Under the pieces are notes generated by a model, which was not told where the DNA came from, made no database searches, and was given only the letters and a program-made list of their open reading frames with translations. A stretch of DNA of 64,000 nt from Streptomyces sp. CB02923 (GTDB taxonomy: Bacteria > Actinomycetota > Actinomycetes > Streptomycetales > Streptomycetaceae): NCBI RefSeq assembly GCF_001905005.1, contig NZ_LWKZ01000003.1:226837-290836 (forward strand), given 5' to 3'. Below, piece after piece: positions 49,301 through 57,046 of this stretch (positions are counted from its first letter, which is position 1; each line of letters starts with the position of its first letter). The translations under genes and the position numbers were made by a program.

Positions 49301-49873
49301 ATCCTCAACGACTACGACGAGGCGGCCATCGGCACGGTCTACTTCCTGGCACGGCCCAATCCGCACCCCGAAGACCTGTCCCTGGCCGTACACGCCGTCA
49401 ACGACTGGATCGTCCGCGCCATCACCGGCGGTGACTTCGACACCTGGGTACGGGGACAGGCCACCGTCGAGGAAGGTGCCGACGAGGTCCGCCGCCTCGC
49501 CCGATCGCGCTGGTACCAGGTGCTCGCCCGCTCGATGGCGTGGAGCCGCCTCGACGACGAGGTACGGGAGCAGGTCACCTGGGACATGCTGGTCCTGATG
49601 TGGCAGGTGATCGGACGGCTGGTGCGCGGCGGCGTACCGGCCCGGGTGGTCTTCGTCGACGCCGCCTTCGCCCCGAACCTCGGGGCCGTACCACCGCGAA
49701 CCGACACCCCCGAGTCCAGCCTGCTGCACAGCGTGCTCGCCGTCCTGGACCCGTACTTCGACGGCGGCACGAAGAGCGCAGAGGAGCAGTTCATCGCCCG
49801 CGCCCTGTACGAACCGCTCCGGCGCATGCTCACCCGTCTGCTCGCCCCTGCTCCCGCCCCGGCCCACCCGTAA
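46364..49873 (+). CDS. Large SF2 (DinG/XPD-like) helicase of the pPIWI_RE module
   Basis: 1169 residues; ATG at 46364 lies inside the end of the previous gene. The helical N-terminal region of about 220 residues is probably the module-specific domain. Helicase motifs: Walker A GIVGAGKST (262-270), Walker B IVDEADR (Asp463-Glu-Ala-Asp), and motif VI QVIGRLVR (1081-1088). Between motifs I and II are cysteines at about 350-415, including CPYWSAC, reminiscent of the Fe-S cluster of DinG/XPD helicases, which move 5' to 3' and unwind R-loops and DNA/RNA hybrids. A charged coiled segment (EEWQREEEERHNKRGRRRK near 660-680) separates the two lobes. It is flanked by the REase-like protein and the PIWI protein, the diagnostic order of the three-gene island. 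Confidence 0.85.
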   Translation: MRSITSPLTDVLSALKAFLGPSVPQPALESLCQVELGLYLQQKLMPGSPAGSAWVLFSGYGFAEAYGTPLPPNAAQTLRVARYSLWTLRRSRAWEEALESYQLFDPRVRGYDVPDNESPAIRRELSVAGDRFPVYEQLLRAAPPLAGKRMPVAGQGPHAFPVSRTMAVVDLPPVPHTPLDTHDMDLEPVGGGEPLAFTRKSLERTAAEMDATHARTGEGRPPRWLERLRAFDLSTKQNGTFRKAGKDEDFTFTVDGIQHLLGIVGAGKSTLRDIIAVHLAKLGKRTTIVVTDVAEVLKLVRLYNLYTDDAAAPVLGSSGRERHAQRLHRRLAGRGEHRLLAHDDPAFAYLGTSCVLNVKRQGATSSTEPLAFGEAPCSRLRPPSDPRRYKGGGRASEWQKRSTACPYWSACPRHHGARALVGALIWVATPAGLIDAAPPRPQNGERIRYLELACRRSDLVIVDEADRVQMQLDQTFAPAVVLASDEDKGLIDQLSRHKIRELAASGRTQLSERDVETFAAALNTAGSATDRLYAMLVAGYELRDWVRTGYFSAWTLQLGLLDERYELPDGSGPEHRNHAPRQALGKLFDAFRDNPFGDRRRRTEEDFSRLTAVLNELLHTGNPENTRRHLAEVMDEVFHIDPQYMAARKQEYKETYEEWQREEEERHNKRGRRRKPKPPPQTPEQWRHKLAERFEFTLLLSALEPRLAMINAMWPRVEAALSLGYNTMYRRPLDYGPMVPEAPMGNVLGFQFRVPGEDEGGVRSGELTFFRCSGVGRELLRAMPHLASVDGRPGAHLLLMSGSSWAGASSRYHVCVPVGVIIEPPAAVTERIADESLMRFEFIDDGDEKLRLSGTHPDDRPEKLRRIATHLGAGEYDAPEGGPLQREFLSLPSGRDQILLLVGSYAEARIVADTLHNLNSRWRDSVLCLVSDDEEIDPEDEAPSAYRARSLRRGDVEHLKDLEADILVAPLLAVERGHNILNDYDEAAIGTVYFLARPNPHPEDLSLAVHAVNDWIVRAITGGDFDTWVRGQATVEEGADEVRRLARSRWYQVLARSMAWSRLDDEVREQVTWDMLVLMWQVIGRLVRGGVPARVVFVDAAFAPNLGAVPPRTDTPESSLLHSVLAVLDPYFDGGTKSAEEQFIARALYEPLRRMLTRLLAPAPAPAHP

Positions 49874-49905
49874 GCGCCGAATCCCGGCTTTCAGGAGGCA
49901 ATTTC

Positions 49906-52689
49906 GTGTATCGCACCATTCGTGTCGCGGCTTACGAGCCCGACCCGCTCCATGGACCGTGGCGGCAGGAGATGAGGGTGCTGCGCCTCGGCGAGGAGTT
50001 GCACACCGAACTGACCAGGATGCACGCCGAGGCCGACAAGGGCTCCGGCCGTACCGACAAGGGCTCCGGCCGCCCCGACCGGCTCCCTGTACGCAGGCTC
50101 AACTCCCTGCTCCAGGCGATGGCCCCCGGTGTCATCGCGACCGGCCGCAACGCCGGCACGGACGGCCGCCTGCCATGGCTCTACGCGCGAGAAGCCGTCC
50201 CGCCGGAGGTGCTGGCCCCGGTGATCGGCACCTGGGCGGCGGGCATGTACCGGGAGGAGGACGACATCGAAGGCGCCGATCTGGAGGAGAGGCTCCGCTC
50301 CGGCGACCCGGCCGAGGCGATCCAGCTGCCGCATTGGGAGGCCGAACCGGTCGACCTCGCCGAGACCGTGACTTCGGCAGGCGGAACCGCCGAACCCGCC
50401 GCACGGCTCTACGGCCTGCTGCCCGAATGGGTCGCCTTCCGGCTGGCCGCCCGGACGTTCCGCACCGGGGGCACCACACTCCACTTCCGCGTCGAGAGCT
50501 CGGGCAACGGTGCGCGGCTCGTCTCCTGGCCGCCCCAGCGGTACGAGCGCCGCGAGCAGACCTGGTACTACTCGGCCTGCCTCGACATCACGGTCCACAC
50601 GGTGCCGTTCGCCCCACGGTTCCGCGTTCACGTGTCCACCCGGGTACGCCGGTGGGCCACCCGGCTTGACGTACGCCCCCACCAGCTCGGCGGCACGACC
50701 GTCCTGCTCGATGCTCCGCTGCCGTGGCCGGGAGGACCGGACCGGAGCCACCGGCTGATGGTGAACACCCTCGGCTACGACCGGCGGCTGAACGAACTGG
50801 CCTGGCGCCGTCACAGCCCCGCACCGCTCGTGCCCGAACTGGACATCGTGCGCAACTACCCGCAGCCGACTGCGCTCTTCACCCACCCGGAACGCTGGAT
50901 CAACGGATCCGGGGACGTGGCCGCCGGCATCGTCCACCACCCATCGATCGGCCCGCACAAGGTCGGACCCGGGCTGATGCCACGGGAGCGGGCGGATCTG
51001 GACGCCTGGGTCGAGGAAGGGCTGCGCCCCATGCTGACCCGCGTCCCCGATCTCACGCGAGTAACCAGGAGCAATACTCCCTCGCTGTTGCCCCGTTCGG
51101 GTGCCGGCCGTGGTCCGGGCGTCCGGGACGCGCAGCTGGCCCTGCAGCGGCGGGCGGCGCTGACGCGCGCACTGAACGGCCGCCCTCTGGAGATCGACAT
51201 CTTCTGGCAGTCCCCGGAAACCCGTGCCGCACTGCTCGCGGAACTGCCCAAGCTCATCGGCTTCCCTCCCGGGGAGAAAGCGGGCCCGGCCGACGACGAC
51301 ACCTGGCAGTGGCGGGCCGAGGGGATCGAGATCCGTGTACGAGCCCGGCCCGCGGGGCCCCTGGCCGACGCACTGCCGGTCTCCCGGGAGCGCAAACGCC
51401 CCAGGGCCGTCCGGCTGGCCGAAGCCGTCGAAGGGCGCTGCCGGCTCGTGGCGGACCGGACGGCCGCGCGTCCCGCCGGGGCCGGAGTCGTGCTCGCGGA
51501 GATCGCCGGCAAGGAGCGCTTCGCCGCCGTCCCCGACTCCGACCCCAAGCACGCGCTGCGCATCGCCTGGGCGCGGCAGGGCCTGCTGAGCCAGTTCGTC
51601 AACCTGCCCGACGACACCGACAGCGGCCTGGAGCACCGGGCCAGGTGGACCTGGCTGGACGCCTTCCGGCAGCTCGGCGCGATCAGCCCGCCCGCCCACC
51701 GGGTGGGAGCAGGAGTTCCCGGCGATCTTCAGTACGTGGCGCTCTGGCTTGTACGCCACACCAGGAAGGGACCCACGCGGTGCCCCGCCCGCCGGCTGGT
51801 CGCGGTGCGGGTCCGCCCCGGAGACGGGCCGGGCGTCATCGAGGGGTGGGATGCCGAGCGCGCCGAATGGGTGCCCTACCCGAAGCTGTTGCTGCTGCTC
51901 TCCCAGACAGTGGAACCGGTGGCGGTGGAGAGGGCTGGGACGGGAGGCTCTGATGATGGCGCGGCCGCCCGGGGAGGGCACCGGCCCGCTGCCCGCCCGG
52001 GCGTGGAGCAGCACAGGCAGCGGGAGACCGAGCGGCAGATCCGCGCGCTGCTCTTCCAGCTCCGCGACCGCCCGACGCTCCTGCTGGCGGACGCGGGCAA
52101 TCTGCGCCAGTGCTGGCCCGGCCTGCGCAACGGCGAACTGGTCCGCGACATGCTCGGCTTCGGCACCGAACCCGCCCAGCGCCACACGCTGTACGGCGAC
52201 GACTTGCGGGTGGTGCTCGTACGGGACGCCAACGCGCGGGAGGAAGTGGCGGAGTGGTACGCCCACGACACCAAGGGCAGGGTCGGCTTCGCCGAGGGAG
52301 TGTGGGGGACGGCGGAGACGGAAAGCCGTGTCTTCGCGAGTACGGCCTCGACCCCGCACACGGTGGCGAAACTGCCGAAGGGACTCATGAAGCTGGCGCC
52401 CACGGCACAGGGCCGGACAGCACCCGGGAAGACCGCCTGGAACCCCGGACAGCTGGAGATCACCGTGCTCGGCTGCCTGTCGGAGAAGGCGCTGGCGGAC
52501 TCGGGGCGTGCAGGGGACCTGCCCGACCGCCCGGCGGAGTGGGCGACGCTCACGCACCAGCTGCGCTACCACGATGACTACCCGCCGCTCGCCCGGCCCC
52601 TGCCGCTGCACCTGGCGCGCCTTGCCGGTCAATACGTGCTTCCGGTGGCCGGAACGAAGGAGGAGAGGGGCACGTCATCCGCTCCATGA
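49906..52689 (+). CDS. pPIWI_RE family protein (prokaryotic PIWI, RE clade)
   Basis: 927 residues from GTG at 49906 with AGGAGG seven bases upstream; 32 bp after the helicase stop. The N-terminal ~330 residues match the DUF3962 (pPIWI_RE_X) pattern (LLQAMAPGVIATGRN, LYGLLPEWVAFRLAART, LNTLGYDRRLNELAW-like end), followed by a MID-like region and a C-terminal RNase-H-fold PIWI domain (DUF3893). In that domain LLLADAGNLRQCWPGL starts near 723, and VVLVRDANAREEVAEWY (769-785) carries the clade-defining Arg (Arg773) and Glu (Glu780/783). The clade lacks the usual Argonaute catalytic tetrad and was proposed to recognise R-loops or hybrids and recruit its partner helicase and nuclease. It is the final gene, followed by a strong terminator. 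Confidence 0.85.
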   Translation: MYRTIRVAAYEPDPLHGPWRQEMRVLRLGEELHTELTRMHAEADKGSGRTDKGSGRPDRLPVRRLNSLLQAMAPGVIATGRNAGTDGRLPWLYAREAVPPEVLAPVIGTWAAGMYREEDDIEGADLEERLRSGDPAEAIQLPHWEAEPVDLAETVTSAGGTAEPAARLYGLLPEWVAFRLAARTFRTGGTTLHFRVESSGNGARLVSWPPQRYERREQTWYYSACLDITVHTVPFAPRFRVHVSTRVRRWATRLDVRPHQLGGTTVLLDAPLPWPGGPDRSHRLMVNTLGYDRRLNELAWRRHSPAPLVPELDIVRNYPQPTALFTHPERWINGSGDVAAGIVHHPSIGPHKVGPGLMPRERADLDAWVEEGLRPMLTRVPDLTRVTRSNTPSLLPRSGAGRGPGVRDAQLALQRRAALTRALNGRPLEIDIFWQSPETRAALLAELPKLIGFPPGEKAGPADDDTWQWRAEGIEIRVRARPAGPLADALPVSRERKRPRAVRLAEAVEGRCRLVADRTAARPAGAGVVLAEIAGKERFAAVPDSDPKHALRIAWARQGLLSQFVNLPDDTDSGLEHRARWTWLDAFRQLGAISPPAHRVGAGVPGDLQYVALWLVRHTRKGPTRCPARRLVAVRVRPGDGPGVIEGWDAERAEWVPYPKLLLLLSQTVEPVAVERAGTGGSDDGAAARGGHRPAARPGVEQHRQRETERQIRALLFQLRDRPTLLLADAGNLRQCWPGLRNGELVRDMLGFGTEPAQRHTLYGDDLRVVLVRDANAREEVAEWYAHDTKGRVGFAEGVWGTAETESRVFASTASTPHTVAKLPKGLMKLAPTAQGRTAPGKTAWNPGQLEITVLGCLSEKALADSGRAGDLPDRPAEWATLTHQLRYHDDYPPLARPLPLHLARLAGQYVLPVAGTKEERGTSSAP

Positions 52690-53124
52690 GCGAGGCTGTT
52701 GAGGCCAACGTCATTTGCTGTTTGTCATAGGGGACGGGGACGACGCGGCGGCAGAAACCCCTTGCGGGGCCGGCTACTGCCGGCCCCGCAAGGGCGGAGA
52801 CGACCACGTCATGCGTGCCTTCCGGTCGGTCAGGAGGCGGAAGGCGTGACAGCGGTGCTGTTCGCACCTCACCGCTCATGGTGCGGGCCGGGTCCGCGAT
52901 GGCATATCCGTAATTCGGATCCCGTACCCGCGGGCAGGGGTGAGATCTACAGGAACTGTGCCCGTCGTCAGGTGGCGTATAGCGGTACGGCCGTCTCGGA
53001 ATTCCTGGGGAGTTCAGTGCTGCCTGGGCCAGGGGTAAAATGGGCGTAGAGATCGCCCTGTGGCAGTGCGGACTGTGCGGAAAGCAGCTTAATTCAGCGC
53101 GCCAGAGAAAAAGAAGGAAAACGG
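52690..53124. other. 435-bp intergenic region, no gene seen
   Basis: After the operon terminator the region is less GC-rich and contains no frame with convincing codon use. A short frame from 53039 with a CxxC (WQCGLCGK) runs into the next gene in another frame and is judged accidental. The last 70 bp, rich in AAAGAAGGAAAA, hold the ribosome site of the DUF6928-like gene. Confidence 0.55.
52758..52793 (+). terminator. Terminator of the pPIWI_RE operon
   Basis: Perfect 15-bp arms CCCTTGCGGGGCCGG with complement and a 6-base loop, 69 bp after the pPIWI_RE stop. It closes the four-gene transcript. Confidence 0.85.
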
Positions 53125-53736
53125 ATGGGATCGAAAGCGGTCATTGTGGCGTTCGTGGAGGAAGACTCGCGAGGGGTGTTCCGGCGCGATCTGAAGATTG
53201 ACCAGCGTGAATCGAAGCTGCTGGCTGAGGGAGTTCTCGGGGCGACGGCCTGCGAATCGGAGATTCTTCCCCTGTCCCTGGCGGCCTGGCCCGACCCTGG
53301 GACCGTATGCGCGGCATCTTATTCAGGCCTCGAAGTCATCTGTTCTCGCAACTTCGCAAAGCCGAACCCCAGTCAGCTGACTGAAGATATCGTGCGTCGT
53401 GCAGGTGGTCGAACCGCCTACGGTGTATTCATGCACAGTGCGGACGACTGGGCATCCTTCGCCGTATGTTCGGGCGGCGAGCTGGTGCGTTCGGTGAGTT
53501 TGAGCCCGGACTCCGGAATCACGGAAAATCTGGGCGAGTATCTCCCGTTCGAGCTGCCCTTCTGGAATGGGGAGCATTCCGCTGGAGAGTCAGAATATGC
53601 TCTCCCCTTCCATCCCGTAGACTTCGGGAATGAAGCGCTGCGGGAACTCTTCGGGTTCATCCTCGAAGGGTACGAAGACCCCTCGTGCGTCAACCCCGAA
53701 GACATCGAGATCCCGGCTTTCAGCATCAGTCGGTAG
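53125..53736 (+). CDS. DUF6928-like protein
   Basis: 203 residues, start after AAGGAAAACGG. It fits the actinobacterial DUF6928 pattern as I remember it: a GSK-AVIVAF opening strand, GLEVICS, then MHSADDWASFAV, GGELVRSVSLSPDSGI, LPFELPFWNGEH and YALPFHPVDFGNEALRELFGFILEG. Biochemical function is unknown; members are small soluble proteins often found near mobile or accessory genes. Codon use is visibly less GC3-biased than its neighbours (for example ACTGAAGATATC, TATTCAGGC), suggesting recent acquisition. A strong rho-independent terminator follows, so it is a stand-alone transcript. Confidence 0.75.
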   Translation: MGSKAVIVAFVEEDSRGVFRRDLKIDQRESKLLAEGVLGATACESEILPLSLAAWPDPGTVCAASYSGLEVICSRNFAKPNPSQLTEDIVRRAGGRTAYGVFMHSADDWASFAVCSGGELVRSVSLSPDSGITENLGEYLPFELPFWNGEHSAGESEYALPFHPVDFGNEALRELFGFILEGYEDPSCVNPEDIEIPAFSISR

Positions 53737-54093
53737 CCTGCATGCGGCTACCGATTGGTGGCTTACGGTGAATGCGGATTCCTGTGTCGACTGACTGCCG
53801 CAGCTCGCCGCAGAAGCCCTGCCGAAAGGCAGGGCTTCTGCCGTTTTACAAGCGGAGCGAGGTAGTCGCATCGGAGTGACGGGCTCGTGCTGATGGGGCG
53901 TCAGTTGTGTTGCTCCGCTGGCCGGAACCCTTGTGCCGACTCGCTGTTCGGAGGATTTGGCCGAGGTGGCTCTGGGCGGCCGCTCGGCTCGCCCGGTGGC
54001 CGTGGACTGCGGCGGTTGCCAGGTGCAGGATGAGTGAGGCGACCGATACCCCGTCAGTGGTGCTCGGTTGGCTGTCTCCTCAGGGGGCGTGTC
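53737..54093. other. 357-bp intergenic region
   Basis: It contains the rho-independent terminator at 53811-53848. The remaining 245 bp up to the CPBP gene show no gene; an open frame continues into the CPBP gene from 54034 but lacks membrane-protein or coding character there. A purine-rich CAGGGGG near 54082 serves the next start. Confidence 0.55.
53811..53848 (+). terminator. Rho-independent terminator after DUF6928-like gene
   Basis: 13-bp perfect arms CAGAAGCCCTGCC / GGCAGGGCTTCTG closed by a GAAA tetraloop and followed by CCGTTTTA, the most classical terminator in the window, 75 bp after the stop. Confidence 0.92.
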
Positions 54094-54846
54094 GTGGGGC
54101 GAAAGGGAAACGGTTCGTCTGGCGGTGCCACGCGGGCGTCGCGGGCGTCGCGGTCGTTGGGCACCGGTGCGGCTGTGGGTGTCACTGTGGTGGTGCTGGT
54201 GCTTGCCAATCTGGTCAACGGCCGGTGGGCGCCGTCGTTCGGGGTGCTGACCGCTGTTGTGGTCAGTGTGTTGCTGGCGGGGGTGCTGTTTTGGGCCGGG
54301 GGCACCTGGGCGGATGCGGGGCTCGATGCTGCGGCGCTGAAGCGGGGCGCGCGGTGGGCGTTGGTGCTGATCGGGCTGGTGGGCGTGGGGTATGCGGCGG
54401 TGGCGCTGCTGCCGGTCACGCGGGGTCTGTTCGCGGATGAGCGGTACGGCGGGCTGACCGGCGGCCAGGTGGCGTTGCGTGTCCTGGTGACGGTGCCGGT
54501 GGGGACGGTGCTGCTGGAGGAGGTCGCCTTCCGGGGTGTGCTGTACGGCCTGGTGCGCCGGGCCGGGGGCGTGGTGTGGGCGACGGCCGTGTCGAGTGTG
54601 CTGTTCGGGTTGTGGCATGTCCTGCCGTCGCTGGGGTTGGCGACGGACAAGCCCGCCCTGACGCCGCTGTTCGGGCGTTCCGCGCTCGGTGCGGCGGTCG
54701 CCGTGGTGGCGGCGGTGCTGTTCACCGGGGCGGCGGGTGTGCTCTTGTGCGAGCTGCGCCGCCGTAGCGGAAGCCTGTTGGCGCCCATGGGTCTGCATTG
54801 GGCGGTCAACGCGTTCGGTTACCTGGCCGGCTTCCTGCTGCGGTGA
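54094..54846 (+). CDS. CPBP-family intramembrane metalloprotease
   Basis: About 250 residues if the GTG at 54094 (CAGGGGG upstream) is used; an ATG at 54034 in the same frame is the alternative. Some seven or eight membrane helices. Motifs: VLLEEVAFRGVLYG (EExxxR), VLFGLWHVLPSLG (His) and GLHWAVNAFGYL (HxxxN), all three metal-site elements of the CPBP/Abi family. The codon third position is G/T-rich with many GTG and CTG, but GC3 remains high. It is convergent with the membrane hydrolase gene, 60 bp apart, and unrelated in sequence motif context to the CPBP gene at 29.7 kb. Confidence 0.88.
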   Translation: MGRKGNGSSGGATRASRASRSLGTGAAVGVTVVVLVLANLVNGRWAPSFGVLTAVVVSVLLAGVLFWAGGTWADAGLDAAALKRGARWALVLIGLVGVGYAAVALLPVTRGLFADERYGGLTGGQVALRVLVTVPVGTVLLEEVAFRGVLYGLVRRAGGVVWATAVSSVLFGLWHVLPSLGLATDKPALTPLFGRSALGAAVAVVAAVLFTGAAGVLLCELRRRSGSLLAPMGLHWAVNAFGYLAGFLLR

Positions 54847-54906
54847 CCGGGCGGGTCAGGGGGCAGGCGTGCGTGCCCGTACCACTTCTGCAGGGTGCGT
54901 ACGTGG

Positions 54907-56706
54907 TCACTTCTCGGCGGTGATGGCGTCTTTGAGGCGGCCGAGGTCCTGCGTGGTGACGTCCGGGGGCCGCATCACGGCGTTCCACGCGTCCACGTAC
55001 TCGGTGGTGTAGGTGTGGCCGTGGCCGCTGGGGACGTCGGTGGAGAACGGAAGGTCCGCGGTGACCTGCCAGAAGGTCACGAACGGCAGCCACACCATGG
55101 ATTCGAGCACGTCCTTGCCCGGGTGCTGGCCGATCCAGTCCGGTTCGCGGTAGACCAGGTGCGGGCTCCACCAGACGATCGGGTCGGACGGGTGCATGAG
55201 GTACAGGACGCGGCTGCCGTTCCAGGGCCGGTCCGACGGCGGGATCTGTGCGGCCGGACTGTTGGCGAACCGCACGGTCCGCCCGTCCTTGTAGACGGGC
55301 TGCACCTCGGGGCTGCCGGCGTCACGGCGGTCGCTGAACTCCCGAAACAGCGTATTGAAGGCCGGCGGCCCGGCGAACAGCGTGCCCGCGGTGCGGTTGC
55401 GCAGGTCGTACTCGCCGCTGAAAGCGGTCTCGCCGCCGAACGAGCCCAGGCTCTCCCCGCTGACGAACAGCCGGGGCCGCCGGTCGGACGGCAGTTTCGA
55501 CCACGTGTCGTACACGGCGTCGAAGAGAGCACGGCCCGCCTCGCGGGCCTTGCTCTGATCGACCAGGTAGGAGAGCCACGAGGGGAGGTAGGAGTACTGG
55601 GTCGCGATGGTGGCGGAATCACCGCCGCTGAGGTACTCGAAGGTGTCCACCGCGGCCGGGTCGACCCAGCCGCTTCCGGTCGTCGTCACCACGAGCAGGT
55701 TCTTGCGCTCAAAGCCGCCTTGACGGGTCAGGTCGGCGACCGCTTTGGCGGCACGGGACTCCGCGTTGCCGGATGACGCCAGCCCGGCGTAGGACCGGAC
55801 CGGTTCCTGCGCCGGGCGGCCGGTGAACTTCTCGATGGCAGCCGCCGACGGGCCGGTGCCGGTGAAGTTGCGCCCCTGCAGGCCCAGCGAGTCCCACGGT
55901 ACGAGCGAGCCCGGCCCGCCCGAACGCAGGGTCGTCGTGGGCCGCTGCGCCCCTTCCTCGGTCGTGGTGTCCCGCAGCGAGAAGGTCTGGTTGGCGAGGC
56001 CGACCAAGCCGTCGAGCAGGACTCCGGTGACGATCGCCCAGACGAGGGCGGCAACTGCGGTCCAGCCGACGGCGGACGCGGCACGCGGCCCGATCCAGTG
56101 CTTGAGCAGGCGCACGAGCCGGCGGTACAGGCCGCGGACGCCACGCGCGGTCAGCAGCAGGAGGCAGAAAACCAGTGCGGCGATGAGGGGGGAGGCGACG
56201 GCGAGGGGGACGTCGTAGTCCTTCACTCCCATCAGCCGGCGGATCTGGTACTGCCAGTACTGCCCGAAGCCGAAGAACAGGCCGAACAGGATGACGGCGC
56301 TGAGGAAGAAGGCGGGCCATGACCTGCGCTGCGGGGGCCGCGGTTCCCGGTCGGCGAAGGCGCGCCACATCCTCGCGGCGAGCACACCGGCCGCGTAGCC
56401 GAGGGCTGCGTTGATGCCACAGATCAAGCCCTGCAGGATGCCGCCGCGGGGGAGCAGCGACGGGGTGAAGGAGAGGCAGGCGAACAGGAGCGCGCCCCAG
56501 CTCCCGGGGAGCGTGACGGACCACAGCTTCCGGCGCTTACGGGGCTTCGGCGACGGACCGGAACCCTCGGCCGCTGCTGCGGTGTCCGCAATATCCGAGG
56601 TGTTCGAGGTGTTCGAGGTGTTCGTGGTGTCCGCGGCGTTCGAGGTGTTCGTGGTGTCCGCGTGCGGGGGTGGGGTGTCCGGTGATCCTGATATGTCTCC
56701 CGCCAT
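54907..56706 (-). CDS. Membrane alpha/beta hydrolase (DUF2319 / Abhydrolase_9 family)
   Basis: 599 residues from the ATG at 56706, with GGAGGT four bases upstream. A disordered N-terminus rich in Thr-Asn-Thr-Ser repeats (~15-40) precedes a basic KPRKRRK and about five membrane segments (70-260). The C-terminal half is the Abhydrolase_9 domain: nucleophile Ser in SGESLGSFGGE near 418, AGPPAFNTLFREF, then YLMHPSDPIVWWSPHL and the final SGHGHTYTTEYVDAW with the catalytic His region. The family is common in actinobacteria; members are proposed esterases or lipases at the membrane, substrate unknown. It stands alone. Confidence 0.9.
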   Translation of the reverse strand: MAGDISGSPDTPPPHADTTNTSNAADTTNTSNTSNTSDIADTAAAAEGSGPSPKPRKRRKLWSVTLPGSWGALLFACLSFTPSLLPRGGILQGLICGINAALGYAAGVLAARMWRAFADREPRPPQRRSWPAFFLSAVILFGLFFGFGQYWQYQIRRLMGVKDYDVPLAVASPLIAALVFCLLLLTARGVRGLYRRLVRLLKHWIGPRAASAVGWTAVAALVWAIVTGVLLDGLVGLANQTFSLRDTTTEEGAQRPTTTLRSGGPGSLVPWDSLGLQGRNFTGTGPSAAAIEKFTGRPAQEPVRSYAGLASSGNAESRAAKAVADLTRQGGFERKNLLVVTTTGSGWVDPAAVDTFEYLSGGDSATIATQYSYLPSWLSYLVDQSKAREAGRALFDAVYDTWSKLPSDRRPRLFVSGESLGSFGGETAFSGEYDLRNRTAGTLFAGPPAFNTLFREFSDRRDAGSPEVQPVYKDGRTVRFANSPAAQIPPSDRPWNGSRVLYLMHPSDPIVWWSPHLVYREPDWIGQHPGKDVLESMVWLPFVTFWQVTADLPFSTDVPSGHGHTYTTEYVDAWNAVMRPPDVTTQDLGRLKDAITAEK

Positions 56707-57046
56707 GGCTACCTCCGTCCGAATGGCCCCACCAGGACGGCACCCCAACCGGTGCCACCACTGAGGTCAGCGCAGGAACCTGTCCTCCCCTTCCTCTCGC
56801 CGTCCCGCCGGAACGGCACGGCCGCGCTGGTCGGCGGCAGTGCTCCGAGCGGGAATTGCGGTGCGGATGAGCGTGCGGGGGTTCATTTAGAGGCAGGCGA
56901 CCGACGTACGGATCTTCACGGCCGCGGTCCTGGATCCGTCTGCCGTTGACAGTAGGGCGCCCGCGCGGGGGGAGCCATAGCCGGACGGGCCAAAAGGGGC
57001 AGCCGTGCGCAGAGCCGCGAAGAGGGGGCCGCTGCCTTGCTCAGCG
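56707..57046. other. 340-bp region holding the hydrolase promoter and possible nuclease gene remnant
   Basis: The left part is the leader of the membrane hydrolase gene. The right part lies directly beyond the early stop of the GmrSD-like gene, where the missing C-terminus would be expected. I could not read a convincing continuation in any frame, so a frameshift followed by decay, or replacement of the 3' end, is possible. Confidence 0.45.

Noticed and set aside
45226..52689. Canonical Argonaute or DISARM/BREX system
   Set aside because: The PIWI protein has the RE-clade R and E pattern, with no PAZ domain or DEDX tetrad seen; there is no methylase, PglZ or DrmA/B companion.
52699..53049. 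116-codon frame after the pPIWI_RE operon
   Set aside because: It runs straight through the terminator hairpin and has no coding signature.
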